Shown here: piece by piece, positions 1 through 9,003 of the stretch
Position numbering within the stretch: the first letter of the stretch is position 1
Layout: every line of letters begins with the position of its first letter
Assembly: GCA_025937135.1 (NCBI GenBank)
Contig: JAICRZ010000005.1
Location: 1-43,635, forward strand
Reading direction: 5' to 3'
Source: Thermoleophilaceae bacterium
GTDB taxonomy: Bacteria; Actinomycetota; Thermoleophilia; Solirubrobacterales; Thermoleophilaceae
Length of the DNA: 43,635 bases
The notes under the pieces: model-generated
The model's input: only the letters and a program-made list of their open reading frames with translations
The model's database searches: none
What the model was told of the DNA's origin: nothing
Made by a program: the position numbers and the translations under genes

Positions 1-531
1 CACGGCCAGCGCCGCGAGCGCCGGCTTCCAGAGCGAATGCTGGAAGCTCGCACCGCCGATGTAGCCGAGCATGCTCGCGTAGACCGCCCACGCGATGGCA
101 GCCGCGGCGTCGGCGGTCGCGAACCGGCGCCAGGCCATGTCGAGCCCGCCGGCCGCGAAGGTCGTTCCGCTGCGCCCGCCGGGCAGGAAGCGCGCCACCA
201 CGATCAGGACCGCGCCATGGCGGCCGATCGCCCGCTCGGCCCAGTCGAGCCGCTCCTGCGCGCGCTCGCTCTTGAAGAGCTTGCGTGCGGCTGGGTCGCC
301 CAGGCGGCGGCCGAGGAAGAAGACGATGTTGTCGCCCGTGAAACCGCCGATCGCCGCGGCGGGGATCAGGAACCAGAGCGACAGGTCGCCGCGCGCGGCC
401 AGCACGGCGGAGGCGATCAGGACCGTCTCCGCCGGGATGATCGGGCACAGCACGTCGACGGCCGCGACCGCCAGCACCGCCACGTAGGTGACGGGACTGG
501 CGGAGACGACGGTCGTGAGCCAGTCGAACAT
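1..531 (-). CDS. DedA/SNARE-associated family membrane protein, 3' part cut off
   Basis: The reading frame starts at ATG 531 and stays open to the window edge (177 codons), so the C-terminus is missing and the ORF track does not list it. The protein begins MFDWLTTVVSASPVTYV and continues with a hydrophobic stretch, then the DedA-type features FTGDNIVFFLGRRLGD and a later RFLPGGRT segment. DedA proteins are polytopic inner-membrane proteins linked to lipid scrambling and membrane homeostasis; the substrate cannot be told here. It begins 22 bp after the SPW-repeat gene on the same strand, so the two probably share a transcript. No strong ribosome site precedes the ATG. Confidence 0.85.
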   Translation of the reverse strand, partial: MFDWLTTVVSASPVTYVAVLAVAAVDVLCPIIPAETVLIASAVLAARGDLSLWFLIPAAAIGGFTGDNIVFFLGRRLGDPAARKLFKSERAQERLDWAERAIGRHGAVLIVVARFLPGGRSGTTFAAGGLDMAWRRFATADAAAAIAWAVYASMLGYIGGASFQHSLWKPALAALAV

Positions 532-553
532 CGCGACCGGCGCGCTCGATCGC

Positions 554-1042
554 CTACAGCGCGGGCCTTCCGGCAGCCCGCTCCGACGCGCCGGCGCTTC
601 CGATCGCCAGCACGAACACGATCACGCCGAGGATGATGTCGTTCCAGCTGGCCGTGGACGTCGCGTCGATCGTGAACGCGGCGATGAACAGCCATACGCC
701 GATCGCTGCGTTGAGGATGCTGATCCCCGTCGAGCGGTACGCCCCTCCGATCTTGACGAACGCCAGGAACGCCACGATCGCGCCGAACACGACGTCGTTC
801 CACTTCGGGTCGCCAGGCGCGTAGTTCAGCACCCAGGGCGCGATGATCAGCCAGATGCCGGCCACCACGTTCAGGGCGCTGAGCGACGCGACCTCCTCAC
901 GCCAGCCGCCGCGGTTGTCCGGCGGGGGCGGCGGCGGGGCAGCGGCGTCGTAGACGGGCATATCCGGGCGCACAGGGCGCTGCGCGCCGCGACGGTCGTA
1001 TGGGGCGCGTGTTCGGCCTCTAGTACGTGGGTGAGTCGCCAT
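554..1042 (-). CDS. SPW-repeat membrane protein
   Basis: 162 residues. A charged, proline-rich N-terminus (PPPPPPDNRGG) of about 45 residues is followed by four hydrophobic segments in two similar halves: the first holds GIWLIIAPWVLNY and WNDVVFGAIVAFLAF, the second GVWLFIAAFTIDA and WNDIILGVIVFVLAI. The paired W-N-D-x-x-x-G pattern is the SPW repeat, a small integral membrane domain of unknown function. The start is well supported: AAGGAGG lies about 6 nt before ATG 1042. It is followed by the DedA gene. The family assignment is confident; no role can be stated. Confidence 0.85.
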   Translation of the reverse strand: MATHPRTRGRTRAPYDRRGAQRPVRPDMPVYDAAAPPPPPPDNRGGWREEVASLSALNVVAGIWLIIAPWVLNYAPGDPKWNDVVFGAIVAFLAFVKIGGAYRSTGISILNAAIGVWLFIAAFTIDATSTASWNDIILGVIVFVLAIGSAGASERAAGRPAL

Positions 1043-1181
1043 CGGGTCCTCCTTCGTCGACTACACCCTTGAGATCCCCGGGGAGGCGGCCGGAGCTTCG
1101 GGACGGGTTAGCGCGATTACGTTCCCGGCGGCCGGGCGTTAGCCATCTGACCACGAAGATGAAGCTAGCGTTGCGCCCGAA

Positions 1182-1254
1182 GGGCCAGTAGCTCAGCGGT
1201 TAGAGCAGCGGACTCATAATCCGTAGGTCCCAGGTTCGAATCCTGGCTGGCCCA
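1182..1254 (+). tRNA. tRNA with CAU anticodon, probably tRNA-Ile2 (elongator Met possible)
   Basis: A 73-nt cloverleaf without encoded CCA: acceptor GGGCCAG/CTGGCCC with A73, D-arm with AGCTCAGCGGTTAGAGC, anticodon stem GCGGA/TCCGT around loop CTCATAA, and T-arm CCAGG-TTCGAAT-CCTGG. The anticodon CAT is at 1215-1217. C4:G69 and C5:G68 in the acceptor stem match known recognition features of TilS, which modifies C34 so that the tRNA reads AUA as isoleucine; this favours Ile2 over elongator Met. Its 3' half is repeated exactly at 10692-10732. Confidence 0.95.
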
Positions 1255-1256
1255 TC
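1216..1256 (+). repeat. Left 41-bp direct repeat (att-like) within the tRNA
   Basis: It covers the anticodon loop from its A, the variable loop, the T-arm, the 3' acceptor strand and two downstream bases. It is identical to 10692-10732; identity stops at once on both sides (c versus g upstream, ggcg versus agcc downstream). Confidence 0.85.
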
Positions 1257-1411
1257 GGCGCAGACCCGGACCTGCCCGACCGTGTCCGCCGCGCGCCGTT
1301 CTCGCGGAGGCACCGGAGCGATCGTTCATTCACTGCGTCCCTCGATCTGCCCTCGCGCGGGCCGCGCGTAATGATGTGGGCTGGCCATTGCATTGGAAGG
1401 GCGGCACCCCG

Positions 1412-1801
1412 ATGGGAATGTTTTACGTCGACGTCAGCTCGGGCGACTTTGCGACGCATAGCCAGCTATACGCGCACGGCGTGCTCGACCAGGACGGGCA
1501 TGCGCGGCCGCCGTGGCACCGGGTTCAGGCGACCAGCGACGCAAGCACCCTCTGGTACGCGCTGATGCGTAAGCGCTCGCACGGCATCTGGCTGGGAGCG
1601 CTGACCATGCGCGGTGGCGACCACCACACGAAGCTGCTCGCCGACGGCTGGGAAGACGTGCCGCCCGAGCGCACCGGCGAATCATTGGGCGGCAAATCGG
1701 CGGAGCTAGCGCCGACCCCGTTCGACAGTGAGCGCTGGGAACGACTCAACGGCCGAAGCCCTGATATCGGGAGCGAGGGGCCCCCGACGCGCGACAGGTA
1801 G
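1412..1801 (+). CDS. Hypothetical protein at the tRNA-proximal end of the island
   Basis: The open frame begins at 1376, but the likely start is ATG 1412 (MGMFYVDVSS) or ATG 1418, giving about 130 residues. Third codon positions are mostly G or C, as in real genes here, so it is probably coding, although no family is recognised. It is soluble, with no signal peptide or membrane segment, and Trp-rich in the middle (PPWHRVQ, TLWYAL, GIWLGA). The C-terminal 40 residues are polar and low in complexity. It converges on the GH65 gene with 57 bp between. Genes beside the tRNA are often the integrase in such islands; this one shows no integrase features. Confidence 0.5.
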   Translation: MGMFYVDVSSGDFATHSQLYAHGVLDQDGHARPPWHRVQATSDASTLWYALMRKRSHGIWLGALTMRGGDHHTKLLADGWEDVPPERTGESLGGKSAELAPTPFDSERWERLNGRSPDIGSEGPPTRDR

Positions 1802-1858
1802 AGCTCATATCGCCGTCCGCGCGCCCTGCATCCCAGGGCCCTGTGGTGGCCGCGACCG

Positions 1859-4213
1859 TCAGTCTGAGGTTCTTCGCCGCGCCGGGCGCCGGCCGGTGGG
1901 CTGGCGCAGAGCTTCGCGTGCGACGATGGCGGCAATCGGACGCGCGACTGGCTCGTCGATGCTTACGTCGATTGTCTCGCCGGCGTGAATGATCTGAAGC
2001 GGTTGTCCTTGCCGCAGCGAGTAGCGCACGCCGTCGTGGCTCACTTCCACCCGCAGCCGCCGCTCGCGAAAGCAGATTCCGAAGGCGAGGCGGGTCAGGC
2101 GCTCGGGCAGCCGGGGTCTGAAGCTCAGGGCGCCGTCGTGGTCGCGCATGCCGCCGAACCCCGCTACGGCGACGATCCAGGCTCCCGCGAGCGACGCGAT
2201 GTGCAGCCCGTCGCGGGTGTTGTGCTCGAGGTTGTCGAGGTCCATCAGGGCGGCCTCGGCGAAGTAGTCGTAGGCGAGCTCGAGCTGGCCGACCTCGGCC
2301 GCGATGACGGCCTGGGTGCACGCCGACAGTGAGGAGTCGCGCACCGTGAGGGCCTCGTAGTAGGCGAAGTTGCGGACCTTGGCCTCGTCGCTGAAGGCGT
2401 CTCCGCGCAGGTGCAGGGCGAGCACCAGGTCGGCCTGCTTGACGACCTGCTTGCGGTACAGGTCGACGTAGGGGAAGTGGAGCAGCAGCGGGTACTGATC
2501 GGGGGCGGTGTGCTCGAAGTCCCACGGCTGGTGCTCGGTGAAGCCCTCGGCCTGAGGGTGGACGCCCAGCTGCTCGTCGAAGGGGATCAGCATCGCCTGC
2601 GCGGCGTCGTGCCAGGCGGCCGTCTCCTCCGCGTCCACGCCCAGCCGGGCCGCGCGGTCGGCGTGACGTTCGACGGCTTCGGCGGCCAGGCGCAGGTTCC
2701 GCTGCGCCATCAGGTTCGTGTAGACGTTGTTGTCGGCGACCGCGCTGTACTCGTCGGGGCCCGTGACCCCGTCGATGCGAAAGCGCCCGCGGGCGTCGTG
2801 ATGGCCGAGCGAGCGCCACAGCCGCGCCGTCTCGACGAGCAGCTCGAGCCCGGTGTCGCGCTCGAAGGCGGGGTCGTCGGCCGCGGCCTGGTAGCGGCCG
2901 ACGGCATCGGCGATGTCAGCGTCGATGTGGAAGGCGGCCGTGCCGGCCGGCCAGTATCCCGAGCACTCCTGGCCGTCGATCGTTCGCCATGGAAACGCCG
3001 CGCCCTTGAAGCCGAGCAGCCGGGCCCGTTCGCGCGCCAATCCGAGGGTGGCGTGGCGCCAGCGCAGCGCGTCGGCCGCGGCGTGCGGCGCTGTGTAGGT
3101 CAGGACGGGCAGCACGAAGGTCTCGGTGTCCCAGAAGCTGTGCCCGTCGTAGCCCGGGCCCGTCAGGCCCTTGGCGGGGATGGCGCGGCGCTCGCCGCGC
3201 GCGCTCGACTGCAGCGTGTGGAAGAGCGCGAAGCGCACGGCCTGCTGCAACTCGGCGTCGCCCTCGAGCTCGACGTCGCCGCGCTCCCAGAAGTCGTCGA
3301 GGTAGCCGCGCTGTCCGGCGAGCAACCCGTCCCAGCCGGTGTGGCGCGCCTCGGCCAGAGCGCCGGTCACCTGGTCGCCCAGTGCCGCGGTCGAGCGCTG
3401 GCTCGACCAGCCGTACGCGAGCAGCTTGACGACGCGCAGGCGCTCGCCCGGCTGCACGTCGGCCGTAATTGTCACGCGCCCGAGGTCCCTGCTGCTCTCG
3501 GTCGCGGTCTCGGTGCCGGGCGGACCTGCGACGAGGTGATCCATGGCCGCGGCCATCCGCAGCGCGCTCTTCTTGGTGACGTGCACGAGCACGACGCGCG
3601 CGTCGTGGTCGTAGAACTGCTCGGGGCGCAGCGCCGCGCCCAGCTCCGCCGCCGCGCGTGGATCGTCGTCGGCCGGCGGCATCGGCTCGTTCGCCACCAG
3701 CTCGGATTGCACGACCAGGCGGGCTGCGGCGTCGAGCGATTCGACCTCGTAGAGGATCGCGGCCACCGCCCGCTGCACGAACGAGACCATGCGCACCGAC
3801 GAGACGCGCACCCGCTTGCCCGCCGGTGAGCTCCACTCGGCGCGGCGGTGCAGCACGCCGGCCCGGAAGTCCAGTATCCGCTCGTGGCTGTGCAGCTCGC
3901 CGAAGCGCACGTCGAACGGCTCGTCGTCGACGAGCAGGCGGATGATCTTGCCGTTGGTGACGTTGACGGCGGTCTGCCCCGCCTCGGGATAGCCGTAACC
4001 GGCCTCGGCGTAGGGCAGCGGGCGCTGCTCGTAGAGGCCGTTGAGATAGGTGCCGGGCAGCCCGGCCGGCTCACCCTCGTCGAGGTTGCCACGCAGGCCG
4101 ATATGACCGTTGGCAAGCGCGAACGCCGACCCCGCTTGGGCGAGCACGTCGAGGTTCAGCTCGGTCTCGCGGACGGACCACGGATCGACGGCATAGGCGG
4201 GATGCTGGATCAC
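1859..4213 (-). CDS. GH65 family glycoside phosphorylase/hydrolase (trehalose, maltose or kojibiose type)
   Basis: 784 residues from GTG 4213, which overlaps the stop of the HAD gene by 4 bp (GTGA); the longer ORF-track version only reads into the upstream gene. The layout fits GH65: an N-terminal beta-sandwich ([22 protein letters not shown]), a linker helix region, an (alpha/alpha)6 barrel with [13 protein letters not shown], the catalytic-acid segment [28 protein letters not shown] and [12 protein letters not shown], and a small C-terminal beta domain. Family members split alpha-linked disaccharides, usually by phosphorolysis to beta-glucose 1-phosphate. The neighbouring beta-phosphoglucomutase-like gene supports phosphorolysis. 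The exact disaccharide cannot be read from sequence. The same pair occurs in mycobacteria (Rv3400/Rv3401). Confidence 0.92.
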   Translation of the reverse strand: MIQHPAYAVDPWSVRETELNLDVLAQAGSAFALANGHIGLRGNLDEGEPAGLPGTYLNGLYEQRPLPYAEAGYGYPEAGQTAVNVTNGKIIRLLVDDEPFDVRFGELHSHERILDFRAGVLHRRAEWSSPAGKRVRVSSVRMVSFVQRAVAAILYEVESLDAAARLVVQSELVANEPMPPADDDPRAAAELGAALRPEQFYDHDARVVLVHVTKKSALRMAAAMDHLVAGPPGTETATESSRDLGRVTITADVQPGERLRVVKLLAYGWSSQRSTAALGDQVTGALAEARHTGWDGLLAGQRGYLDDFWERGDVELEGDAELQQAVRFALFHTLQSSARGERRAIPAKGLTGPGYDGHSFWDTETFVLPVLTYTAPHAAADALRWRHATLGLARERARLLGFKGAAFPWRTIDGQECSGYWPAGTAAFHIDADIADAVGRYQAAADDPAFERDTGLELLVETARLWRSLGHHDARGRFRIDGVTGPDEYSAVADNNVYTNLMAQRNLRLAAEAVERHADRAARLGVDAEETAAWHDAAQAMLIPFDEQLGVHPQAEGFTEHQPWDFEHTAPDQYPLLLHFPYVDLYRKQVVKQADLVLALHLRGDAFSDEAKVRNFAYYEALTVRDSSLSACTQAVIAAEVGQLELAYDYFAEAALMDLDNLEHNTRDGLHIASLAGAWIVAVAGFGGMRDHDGALSFRPRLPERLTRLAFGICFRERRLRVEVSHDGVRYSLRQGQPLQIIHAGETIDVSIDEPVARPIAAIVAREALRQPTGRRPARRRTSD

Positions 4214-4953
4214 GCGCCGTCGAGCAGCTCGGCGAGATCCGCGACGACCACGTCGGCGCCGTGCTCGCGCAGCGCGTCGGCGTGACCGGCACGGTCGACG
4301 CCCACAACGCAGGCGAATCCCCCTGCACGCCCGGCCGCAACGCCCGCGAGCGCGTCCTCGAACACCGCGGCGTGACTCGGCTCCACGCCGAGCGCTCGCG
4401 CCCCCGCCAGGAACGTGTCCGGCGCCGGCTTGCCCTTGAGTTGGTCGCGCTCGGCGACGACGCCGTCGATCCGCTGCTCGAAAAGGTCCTCGATGCCCGC
4501 GGCGACCAGCACGTCGCGGCAATTCGTGCTCGACGACACGACCGCCCGGCGGAGGCCTGCGTCGCGCGCCGCGCGGACGTAACGGACCGACCCGTCGTAG
4601 GGCTCGACGCCCTGATCGCGGATCATCCGCAGCACGATCTCGTTCTTGCGGTTGCCGAGCCCGTCGACTGTCTCGGCCCCCGGGGGATCGTTCGGGTCGC
4701 CCCGTGGCAGGTCGATGCCGCGCGCATCCAGGAACGAGCGCACGCCCTCGTAGCGAGGCTTGCCGTCAACGTACTCGTCGTAGTCGGCCGCAAGGTCGAA
4801 CGCGATGAAGCTCTCACCCGTGCGCGCCGCCCGCTCGTGCAGATAGGCGTCGAACATCTCCTTCCACGCGGAAGCATGGACGTCGGCGGTCTGCGTCAGC
4901 ACACCGTCGAGGTCGAACAGGCAGGCTCTCACCCCATCGGGCAGGCCGAGCAT
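4210..4953 (-). CDS. Beta-phosphoglucomutase-like HAD hydrolase
   Basis: 247 residues. The HAD motifs are in order: [21 protein letters not shown] (nucleophile Asp and acid/base Asp); [24 protein letters not shown]; and [15 protein letters not shown]. The cap between motifs I and II is of the helical beta-PGM type ([13 protein letters not shown]). It would convert beta-glucose 1-phosphate from the GH65 enzyme to glucose 6-phosphate in the cytoplasm. It is the first gene of a two-gene operon with GH65. No Shine-Dalgarno is seen; TAGGGT lies 6 nt before the ATG, so the mRNA may be leaderless. Confidence 0.88.
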   Translation of the reverse strand: MLGLPDGVRACLFDLDGVLTQTADVHASAWKEMFDAYLHERAARTGESFIAFDLAADYDEYVDGKPRYEGVRSFLDARGIDLPRGDPNDPPGAETVDGLGNRKNEIVLRMIRDQGVEPYDGSVRYVRAARDAGLRRAVVSSSTNCRDVLVAAGIEDLFEQRIDGVVAERDQLKGKPAPDTFLAGARALGVEPSHAAVFEDALAGVAAGRAGGFACVVGVDRAGHADALREHGADVVVADLAELLDGA

Positions 4954-4959
4954 GCACAG

Positions 4960-4965
4960 ACCCTA
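4960..4965 (-). promoter_or_regulatory. Candidate -10 box (TAGGGT) for a leaderless HAD-GH65 mRNA
   Basis: TAGGGT fits TANNNT and ends 6 nt before ATG 4953; no Shine-Dalgarno intervenes. This spacing would place the transcription start at or next to the start codon. No -35 box is assigned. Confidence 0.35.
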
Positions 4966-5032
4966 CGCGCCGCCGGTCCGGCACGTAAGAATGACCGTCG
5001 AGGCGACGCTGGAGGACCGTGGAGAGACGCGT

Positions 5033-5389
5033 ATGGATGTTCGCCTGAAGCGCGCGTACGAGCCCGCCGCGTCGGCGGACGGCCATCGCGTGCTGATCGA
5101 CAGGCTGTGGCCGCGCGGCGTTTCGCGCGAGCGCGCCGACCTCGACGGGTGGGAGAAGGACGTGGCTCCGAGCACCGAGTTGAGGCAGTGGTTCGGGCAT
5201 GAGCCGAGCCGCTTCGAGGAGTTCCGCCGGCGCTACATCGACGAGCTCCGTGCCAAGCGGCCGCAGCTCGCGACGCTCCGTCGTTACGCGCGAGATGGCA
5301 CGCTGACGCTGGTCTACTCCGCCCACGACGCGGAGCACAACGACGCCGTCGTGCTCGCGGAGATCCTGCGGCGTGGGCTGCCCTCATGA
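5033..5389 (+). CDS. DUF488 family protein (YeaO-like)
   Basis: 118 residues from ATG 5033, chosen because GGAGAG stands about 7 nt upstream and because homology begins at VRLKRAYEP; the track start at 4952 adds an unrelated leader. The family core is clear: DGHRVLIDRLWPRGVSRE, then DVAPSTELRQWFGHEP, RRRYIDEL and TLTLVYSAHD. DUF488 proteins are small cytoplasmic proteins of unknown biochemical role. The stop overlaps the ATG of the next gene by 4 bp, so the two are probably translationally coupled. Confidence 0.88.
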   Translation: MDVRLKRAYEPAASADGHRVLIDRLWPRGVSRERADLDGWEKDVAPSTELRQWFGHEPSRFEEFRRRYIDELRAKRPQLATLRRYARDGTLTLVYSAHDAEHNDAVVLAEILRRGLPS

Positions 5390-6306
5390 CCTGGCGTGCC
5401 GGACGGCGGCTCTACATGCTCTCGTTCGACCACCGCGGCTCGTTCGAGACGGGACTGATGGGCATAGCCGGCGCGCCCAGCGAGGACGAGCGCCGGCGCA
5501 TCTCAGAGCTCAAGACCCTGATCTACGAGGGATTCACGCGGGCGATCGCCGATCAGGCGTCACGCGACGCGTGCGGGCTGTTGATCGACGAGGAGTTCGG
5601 TGCCGACATCGCGTGCTCGGCGCGCCGGGAGGGATTCATGCTGGCGATGCCCGTCGAGCGTTCCGGCCAGGACGAGTTCGACTTTGAGTTCGGCGCTGAC
5701 TTCGGCGAGCACGTCGAGGCGTTCGACCCGGACCTCGCGAAGGTCCTGGTGCGCTACAACCCCGACGGCGACGTGCAGCTCAACCGCCGCCAGGCCGGGC
5801 GCTTGGCCACGCTGTCCGGTTGGCTGCGCGCGAACGGCCGTAAGTTCCTGTTCGAGCTGCTCGTTCCGGCGACCGCGGAGCAGAGCGAGAGCGTCGGTGG
5901 CGATCAAGGAGCCTATGACCGTGACCTGCGGCCTGACCTCGTGGTCCGGACCCTGGCCGAGCTCCAGGCCGCAGGGGTCGAGCCCGACATCTGGAAGATC
6001 GAAGGCTTGGAGGCGCGCGCGGACTGCGAGCGAGTCGTCGCTCAGGCCCGAACGGGCGGACGCGACTCGGTCGACTGCGTGGTCCTCGGCCGCGGGGCAA
6101 GTCTCGATCGGGTCGCGCACTGGCTGCGCGAGGCGGCGCCGGTCAGCGGGTACACCGGTTTTGCGATCGGCCGGACGATCTGGTTGGAGGCTCTGACCGA
6201 GCACATCGCAGGACGGCTCGAGCGCGACTCGGCGACCGAGCAGATCGCCACCAACTACCGGCAGATGATCGACGTGTACGCGAGCGCGGCGCCTGCGTCC
6301 GCGTAG
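5386..6306 (+). CDS. DUF2090/IolC C-terminal-like aldolase family protein
   Basis: 306 residues. The start MTWRAGRRLYMLSFDHRGSF and later segments GLLIDEEFGADIA, VLVRYNPDGD, KFLFELLVPAT, PDIWKIEGLE and GFAIGRTIW resemble the TIM-barrel domain found as the C-terminal half of IolC fusion proteins (2-deoxy-5-keto-gluconate-6-phosphate aldolase type, DUF2090). An aldolase role on a phosphorylated sugar is plausible, and the GH65/HAD sugar genes are near, but the substrate is unknown. It overlaps DUF488 by ATGA. It ends 4 bp from the convergent gene at 6311, leaving no room for a separate terminator. Confidence 0.75.
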   Translation: MTWRAGRRLYMLSFDHRGSFETGLMGIAGAPSEDERRRISELKTLIYEGFTRAIADQASRDACGLLIDEEFGADIACSARREGFMLAMPVERSGQDEFDFEFGADFGEHVEAFDPDLAKVLVRYNPDGDVQLNRRQAGRLATLSGWLRANGRKFLFELLVPATAEQSESVGGDQGAYDRDLRPDLVVRTLAELQAAGVEPDIWKIEGLEARADCERVVAQARTGGRDSVDCVVLGRGASLDRVAHWLREAAPVSGYTGFAIGRTIWLEALTEHIAGRLERDSATEQIATNYRQMIDVYASAAPASA

Positions 6307-6310
6307 GCGG

Positions 6311-6682
6311 CTATGACCGACGGATGTTGATGACGGCCGGTCCCTGGGTGATCGCCAGCACGGTTGATCCGGCGCGTCCCACCCCGCCTTGGAAGCGATC
6401 GGGGTGCAGGTAGAAACCGAAGGCCTCGACGTGGTCGCGGTCGTGCTCGAAGTGAACGCCAGCATCCTCCGAGAGACGAACAGGCCAGAAGAGCGCCGGC
6501 GGCTTGGCGTGATCCACCGCTCCCAGGTCGCCCTGGAAGGCCGCCAGCAGGATCTCGGGATTGCCGCGTTCGACGACCCTGACCGCCACGCGCGACCCCG
6601 CGAGCGCCGCCAGGGCGTCGTGGACCTGCTCCCAGGTCAGGTCGACGTCGTCGGGGTGCCTCGGTATCTGCGCCGTTTCCAT
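6311..6682 (-). CDS. Hypothetical protein, third gene of the sigma/FAD-reductase operon
   Basis: 123 residues, soluble, with no signal peptide. I do not recognise a family. It starts METAQIPRHPDDVDLTW and contains VAVRVVERGNPEILLAAFQGDLG and a His/Asp-rich stretch (VHFEHDRDHVEAFGFYLH) that could bind a ligand or metal. The start is 2 bp after the FAD reductase stop, so it is almost certainly co-transcribed and coupled. The operon order (sigma factor, FAD reductase, this protein) suggests a redox or stress role, but that is inference. Confidence 0.65.
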   Translation of the reverse strand: METAQIPRHPDDVDLTWEQVHDALAALAGSRVAVRVVERGNPEILLAAFQGDLGAVDHAKPPALFWPVRLSEDAGVHFEHDRDHVEAFGFYLHPDRFQGGVGRAGSTVLAITQGPAVINIRRS

Positions 6683-6684
6683 GC

Positions 6685-8037
6685 TCAGACGTGACTGCCG
6701 CGGCGCAGGTCCGCCTCCAGCTCTTTGATCGAAGAGCGCTTGGAGGCGTCGAACGGAGTCCGTGCCTTGCTCGTGCTTCGGCTCTGCCGGTCCGGGGCCA
6801 GTTCGGTGAGCGGCGTTCCGGCGTCGGCCAGACGGTCGCGGTCGACGCGCAGGCGCGAGCGGATCAGCGCCTGGATCTGATCAGTCACGTCCCAGACGTT
6901 GACGTTCATGCCCGCCAGGATCCGCTCGTCCTTGAGCCAGAAGGCGATGAACTCACGACCGGCGACGTCGCCGCGGAACACCACCTCGTCCCAGTCGACG
7001 GCGTGGCCGCTGTACTCCATGCCCACGTCGTACTGGTCGGAGTAGAAGTAGGGCACGAGGTCATAGGCGGCCGGGTGATCGAGCACCGGGTCGCCGGGGA
7101 CCGCGCCCCCGAGCATGTTGCGCGCCGCGGCGGGTCCCTGGTTGAGCGCGTTGGCCCAGTGCTCGACGCGCAGCTGCCCGAGCCGCGGGTGGCGGGCATT
7201 GGCGACGTCGCCCGCGGCGAACACTCCCTCGACCGCGGTCTGGAGGAACTCGTCGCAGACGATGCCGTTGTCGACGACGATGTCCGTGCCGGCGGCCAGC
7301 TCCGTCCGCGGCGTGGCGCCCACGCCGACGACGACGAGGTCGCAGTCGATCGTCCGCCCGTCCGTCGTGCGTACCCGTTCGACCGCGGTCGAGCCCTCGA
7401 AGCTCTCGACGCCGGTCCCGAGCAGCATCTGCACGCCGTGGTCGGTGTGGACGTCGCGGTAGATCGCGCCGGCCTCGGGGCCGAGCACATGCTCGAGCGG
7501 CACCGGCGCCGGGTCGATCACCGTCACGTCCAGGCCCATCTGCCGCGCCGAGGCGGCCACCTCGGAGCCGATCCAACCCGCGCCGACCACGACCAGCCCG
7601 CCACCGCGGCCGAGCCGCTCGCGGAGCCGATCGGACTCAGCGAGGGTGCGCAGGTAGTGGATCCCCTCCAACTGGGACCCCGGGAGCGTCAGCCGCCGCG
7701 CCTGGGCACCGGTGGTCAACAGCAGCCGGTCGTAGGGCAACCGCTCCCCGCCGTCGAGCACCACCTCTCCGGACGCCGGCTCGATGCGCTCGACGGTGGT
7801 GGAGGCGCGCAACTCGATCGCATGCTCGTCGTAGAAGGCCTCGTCGTGGACGTACACCTTGTCGAGGCCTGCGTCGCCGCGCAGGTAATCCTTCGACAGC
7901 GGCGGACGCTGGTAGGGCCGCTCCGGCTCCGAGCCGACGAGCACCACGCGGCCGTCGAACCCGTACTCGCGCAGGGCCTCGGCGGCCTTGGCGCCGGCCA
8001 GGCTCGCGCCGACGATGACGAACGTCTGCTTGCTCAT
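6685..8037 (-). CDS. FAD/NAD(P)-dependent ferredoxin/rubredoxin reductase-like oxidoreductase
   Basis: 450 residues from ATG 8037, preceded by AAGGGAGAA at good spacing; the track start at 8175 lies inside the sigma gene. The order is FAD-binding FVIVGASLAGAKAAEALR, the substrate-channel motif RPPLSKDYLRG, YDRLLLTTGA, NAD-binding VVVGAGWIGSEVAA, the second FAD motif GVFAAGDVAN, and a C-terminal reductase domain (YSDQYDVGMEYSG). The last 50 residues are an Arg/Ser/Lys-rich extension beyond the family core. Relatives pass electrons from NAD(P)H to a ferredoxin or rubredoxin; no such partner lies in the window. It starts 16 bp after the sigma gene. Confidence 0.9.
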   Translation of the reverse strand: MSKQTFVIVGASLAGAKAAEALREYGFDGRVVLVGSEPERPYQRPPLSKDYLRGDAGLDKVYVHDEAFYDEHAIELRASTTVERIEPASGEVVLDGGERLPYDRLLLTTGAQARRLTLPGSQLEGIHYLRTLAESDRLRERLGRGGGLVVVGAGWIGSEVAASARQMGLDVTVIDPAPVPLEHVLGPEAGAIYRDVHTDHGVQMLLGTGVESFEGSTAVERVRTTDGRTIDCDLVVVGVGATPRTELAAGTDIVVDNGIVCDEFLQTAVEGVFAAGDVANARHPRLGQLRVEHWANALNQGPAAARNMLGGAVPGDPVLDHPAAYDLVPYFYSDQYDVGMEYSGHAVDWDEVVFRGDVAGREFIAFWLKDERILAGMNVNVWDVTDQIQALIRSRLRVDRDRLADAGTPLTELAPDRQSRSTSKARTPFDASKRSSIKELEADLRRGSHV

Positions 8038-8053
8038 CGAGTTCTCCCTTGCC

Positions 8054-8761
8054 TCATGCTGGTACCTCTCCAGCGTCGATCCAGCCGCAGGTCTTACGCG
8101 GAGCCGGGTCAGGCTCGCGAGCCAGGTGTGCCCGGAGCGCGGCGCGAGCGTCGTAGAGCGACTTGTAGATCGCACCGGGCGTTGCGTGGAGATCGTCGGC
8201 GAGCGTCGCGGCCGGGACGCCGTCGATGGCGATCGCGATCAGCACGGTCCGCTGGCGTGCGGTCAGCCGATCGAGGATGAGATCGACCACGATCTGTAGG
8301 CGCTCCCCGGTCTCGACGCGCTCCTGCGCAGAGCACGTCGGATCGGCCACGAGCAGCGCACGGTCCGGATCTTCTGAGATTCCCACGCGGTCGTGTCCGC
8401 TACGGCGGCGAATGCTGACGGGCGCCTCGAGCGCGGCGAATTTTCGTGCCCACGTCCAGAACTGACTGTCGCCGCGGTACTGCTCGAGCTTTCGCAGGAG
8501 CACCACGAGCGCGTCGTCGGCGGCCTGCGTGGCGAGGTCCTCGATGTCGCTTCTCGGAAAGCCCGACAGATTCCGCACGCGGTGACGGATGTGGAACGTG
8601 GCCTCGCCTCGCAGCCGTTCGTGCAGGTCTGCGATCGCCCAGCCGCGCGTGGGCTCCGGTGCGTGCAGACGGCTCCACCAGGCTTGGGACTCCCCGTCGA
8701 GCACCCGCCTGGGCGCCGCCGCGCCGCGGGTTGGGACGGCAAGCACGTCGCTGGGGGCCAT
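8054..8761 (-). CDS. Sigma-70 family (ECF-like) RNA polymerase sigma factor
   Basis: 235 residues from ATG 8761, preceded by AGGGGGA. Region 2 is at about residues 45-110 (FPRSDIEDLATQAADDALVVLLRK, SQFWTWARKFA). Region 4 is at about 160-215 (LTARQRTVLIAIAIDGVPAATLADDLHATPGA in pieces, then YKSLYDARAALRAHL). The linker is longer than in standard ECF factors. It heads the operon with the FAD reductase and the 123-residue protein. No anti-sigma gene is adjacent. The C-terminus KTCGWIDAGEVPA is short and carries one Cys. Confidence 0.85.
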   Translation of the reverse strand: MAPSDVLAVPTRGAAAPRRVLDGESQAWWSRLHAPEPTRGWAIADLHERLRGEATFHIRHRVRNLSGFPRSDIEDLATQAADDALVVLLRKLEQYRGDSQFWTWARKFAALEAPVSIRRRSGHDRVGISEDPDRALLVADPTCSAQERVETGERLQIVVDLILDRLTARQRTVLIAIAIDGVPAATLADDLHATPGAIYKSLYDARAALRAHLAREPDPAPRKTCGWIDAGEVPA

Positions 8762-9003
8762 CTGGTCCCCCTTCCTGACCGCGCGCTCAGCCGTTCCGAC
8801 CGGCCCACTGTCAATTGCGTTCCCTGAACATAGCCCCTGCACTCGGGCTTGTGCTGAGAGAGCTGACACCGAGCGAGCACCGGCGCGGTGGGTCCGTCGG
8901 GTTACCCGTTGCTTGACATCCGCCCGGAAGGGAGGACAGTCAGTGGACAGCTATGGGAGTGCTCCGGTCGGAACGGTCGGCGGCGCGCCCGGAAGGGGCG
9001 TCC
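8762..9003. other. Divergent intergenic region, 242 bp
   Basis: It separates the sigma operon (minus) from the FAD oxidoreductase (plus), so both promoters should be here. On the plus strand TTGACA is at 8913-8918, but the hexamer 17-18 nt downstream (ACAGTC/CAGTCA) is a poor -10. On the minus strand TTGACA occurs in CAATTGACAGTG, again without a clear -10. No convincing operator or terminator was found. Confidence 0.4.

Noticed and set aside
1214-1459. Minus-strand ORF ending MGQPGFEPGTYGL
   Set aside because: Antisense of the tRNA; same artefact.
4096-4103. GCCGATAT as a second sigma-28 -10 element
   Set aside because: No TAAA at the required distance upstream; it lies within the GH65 coding sequence.
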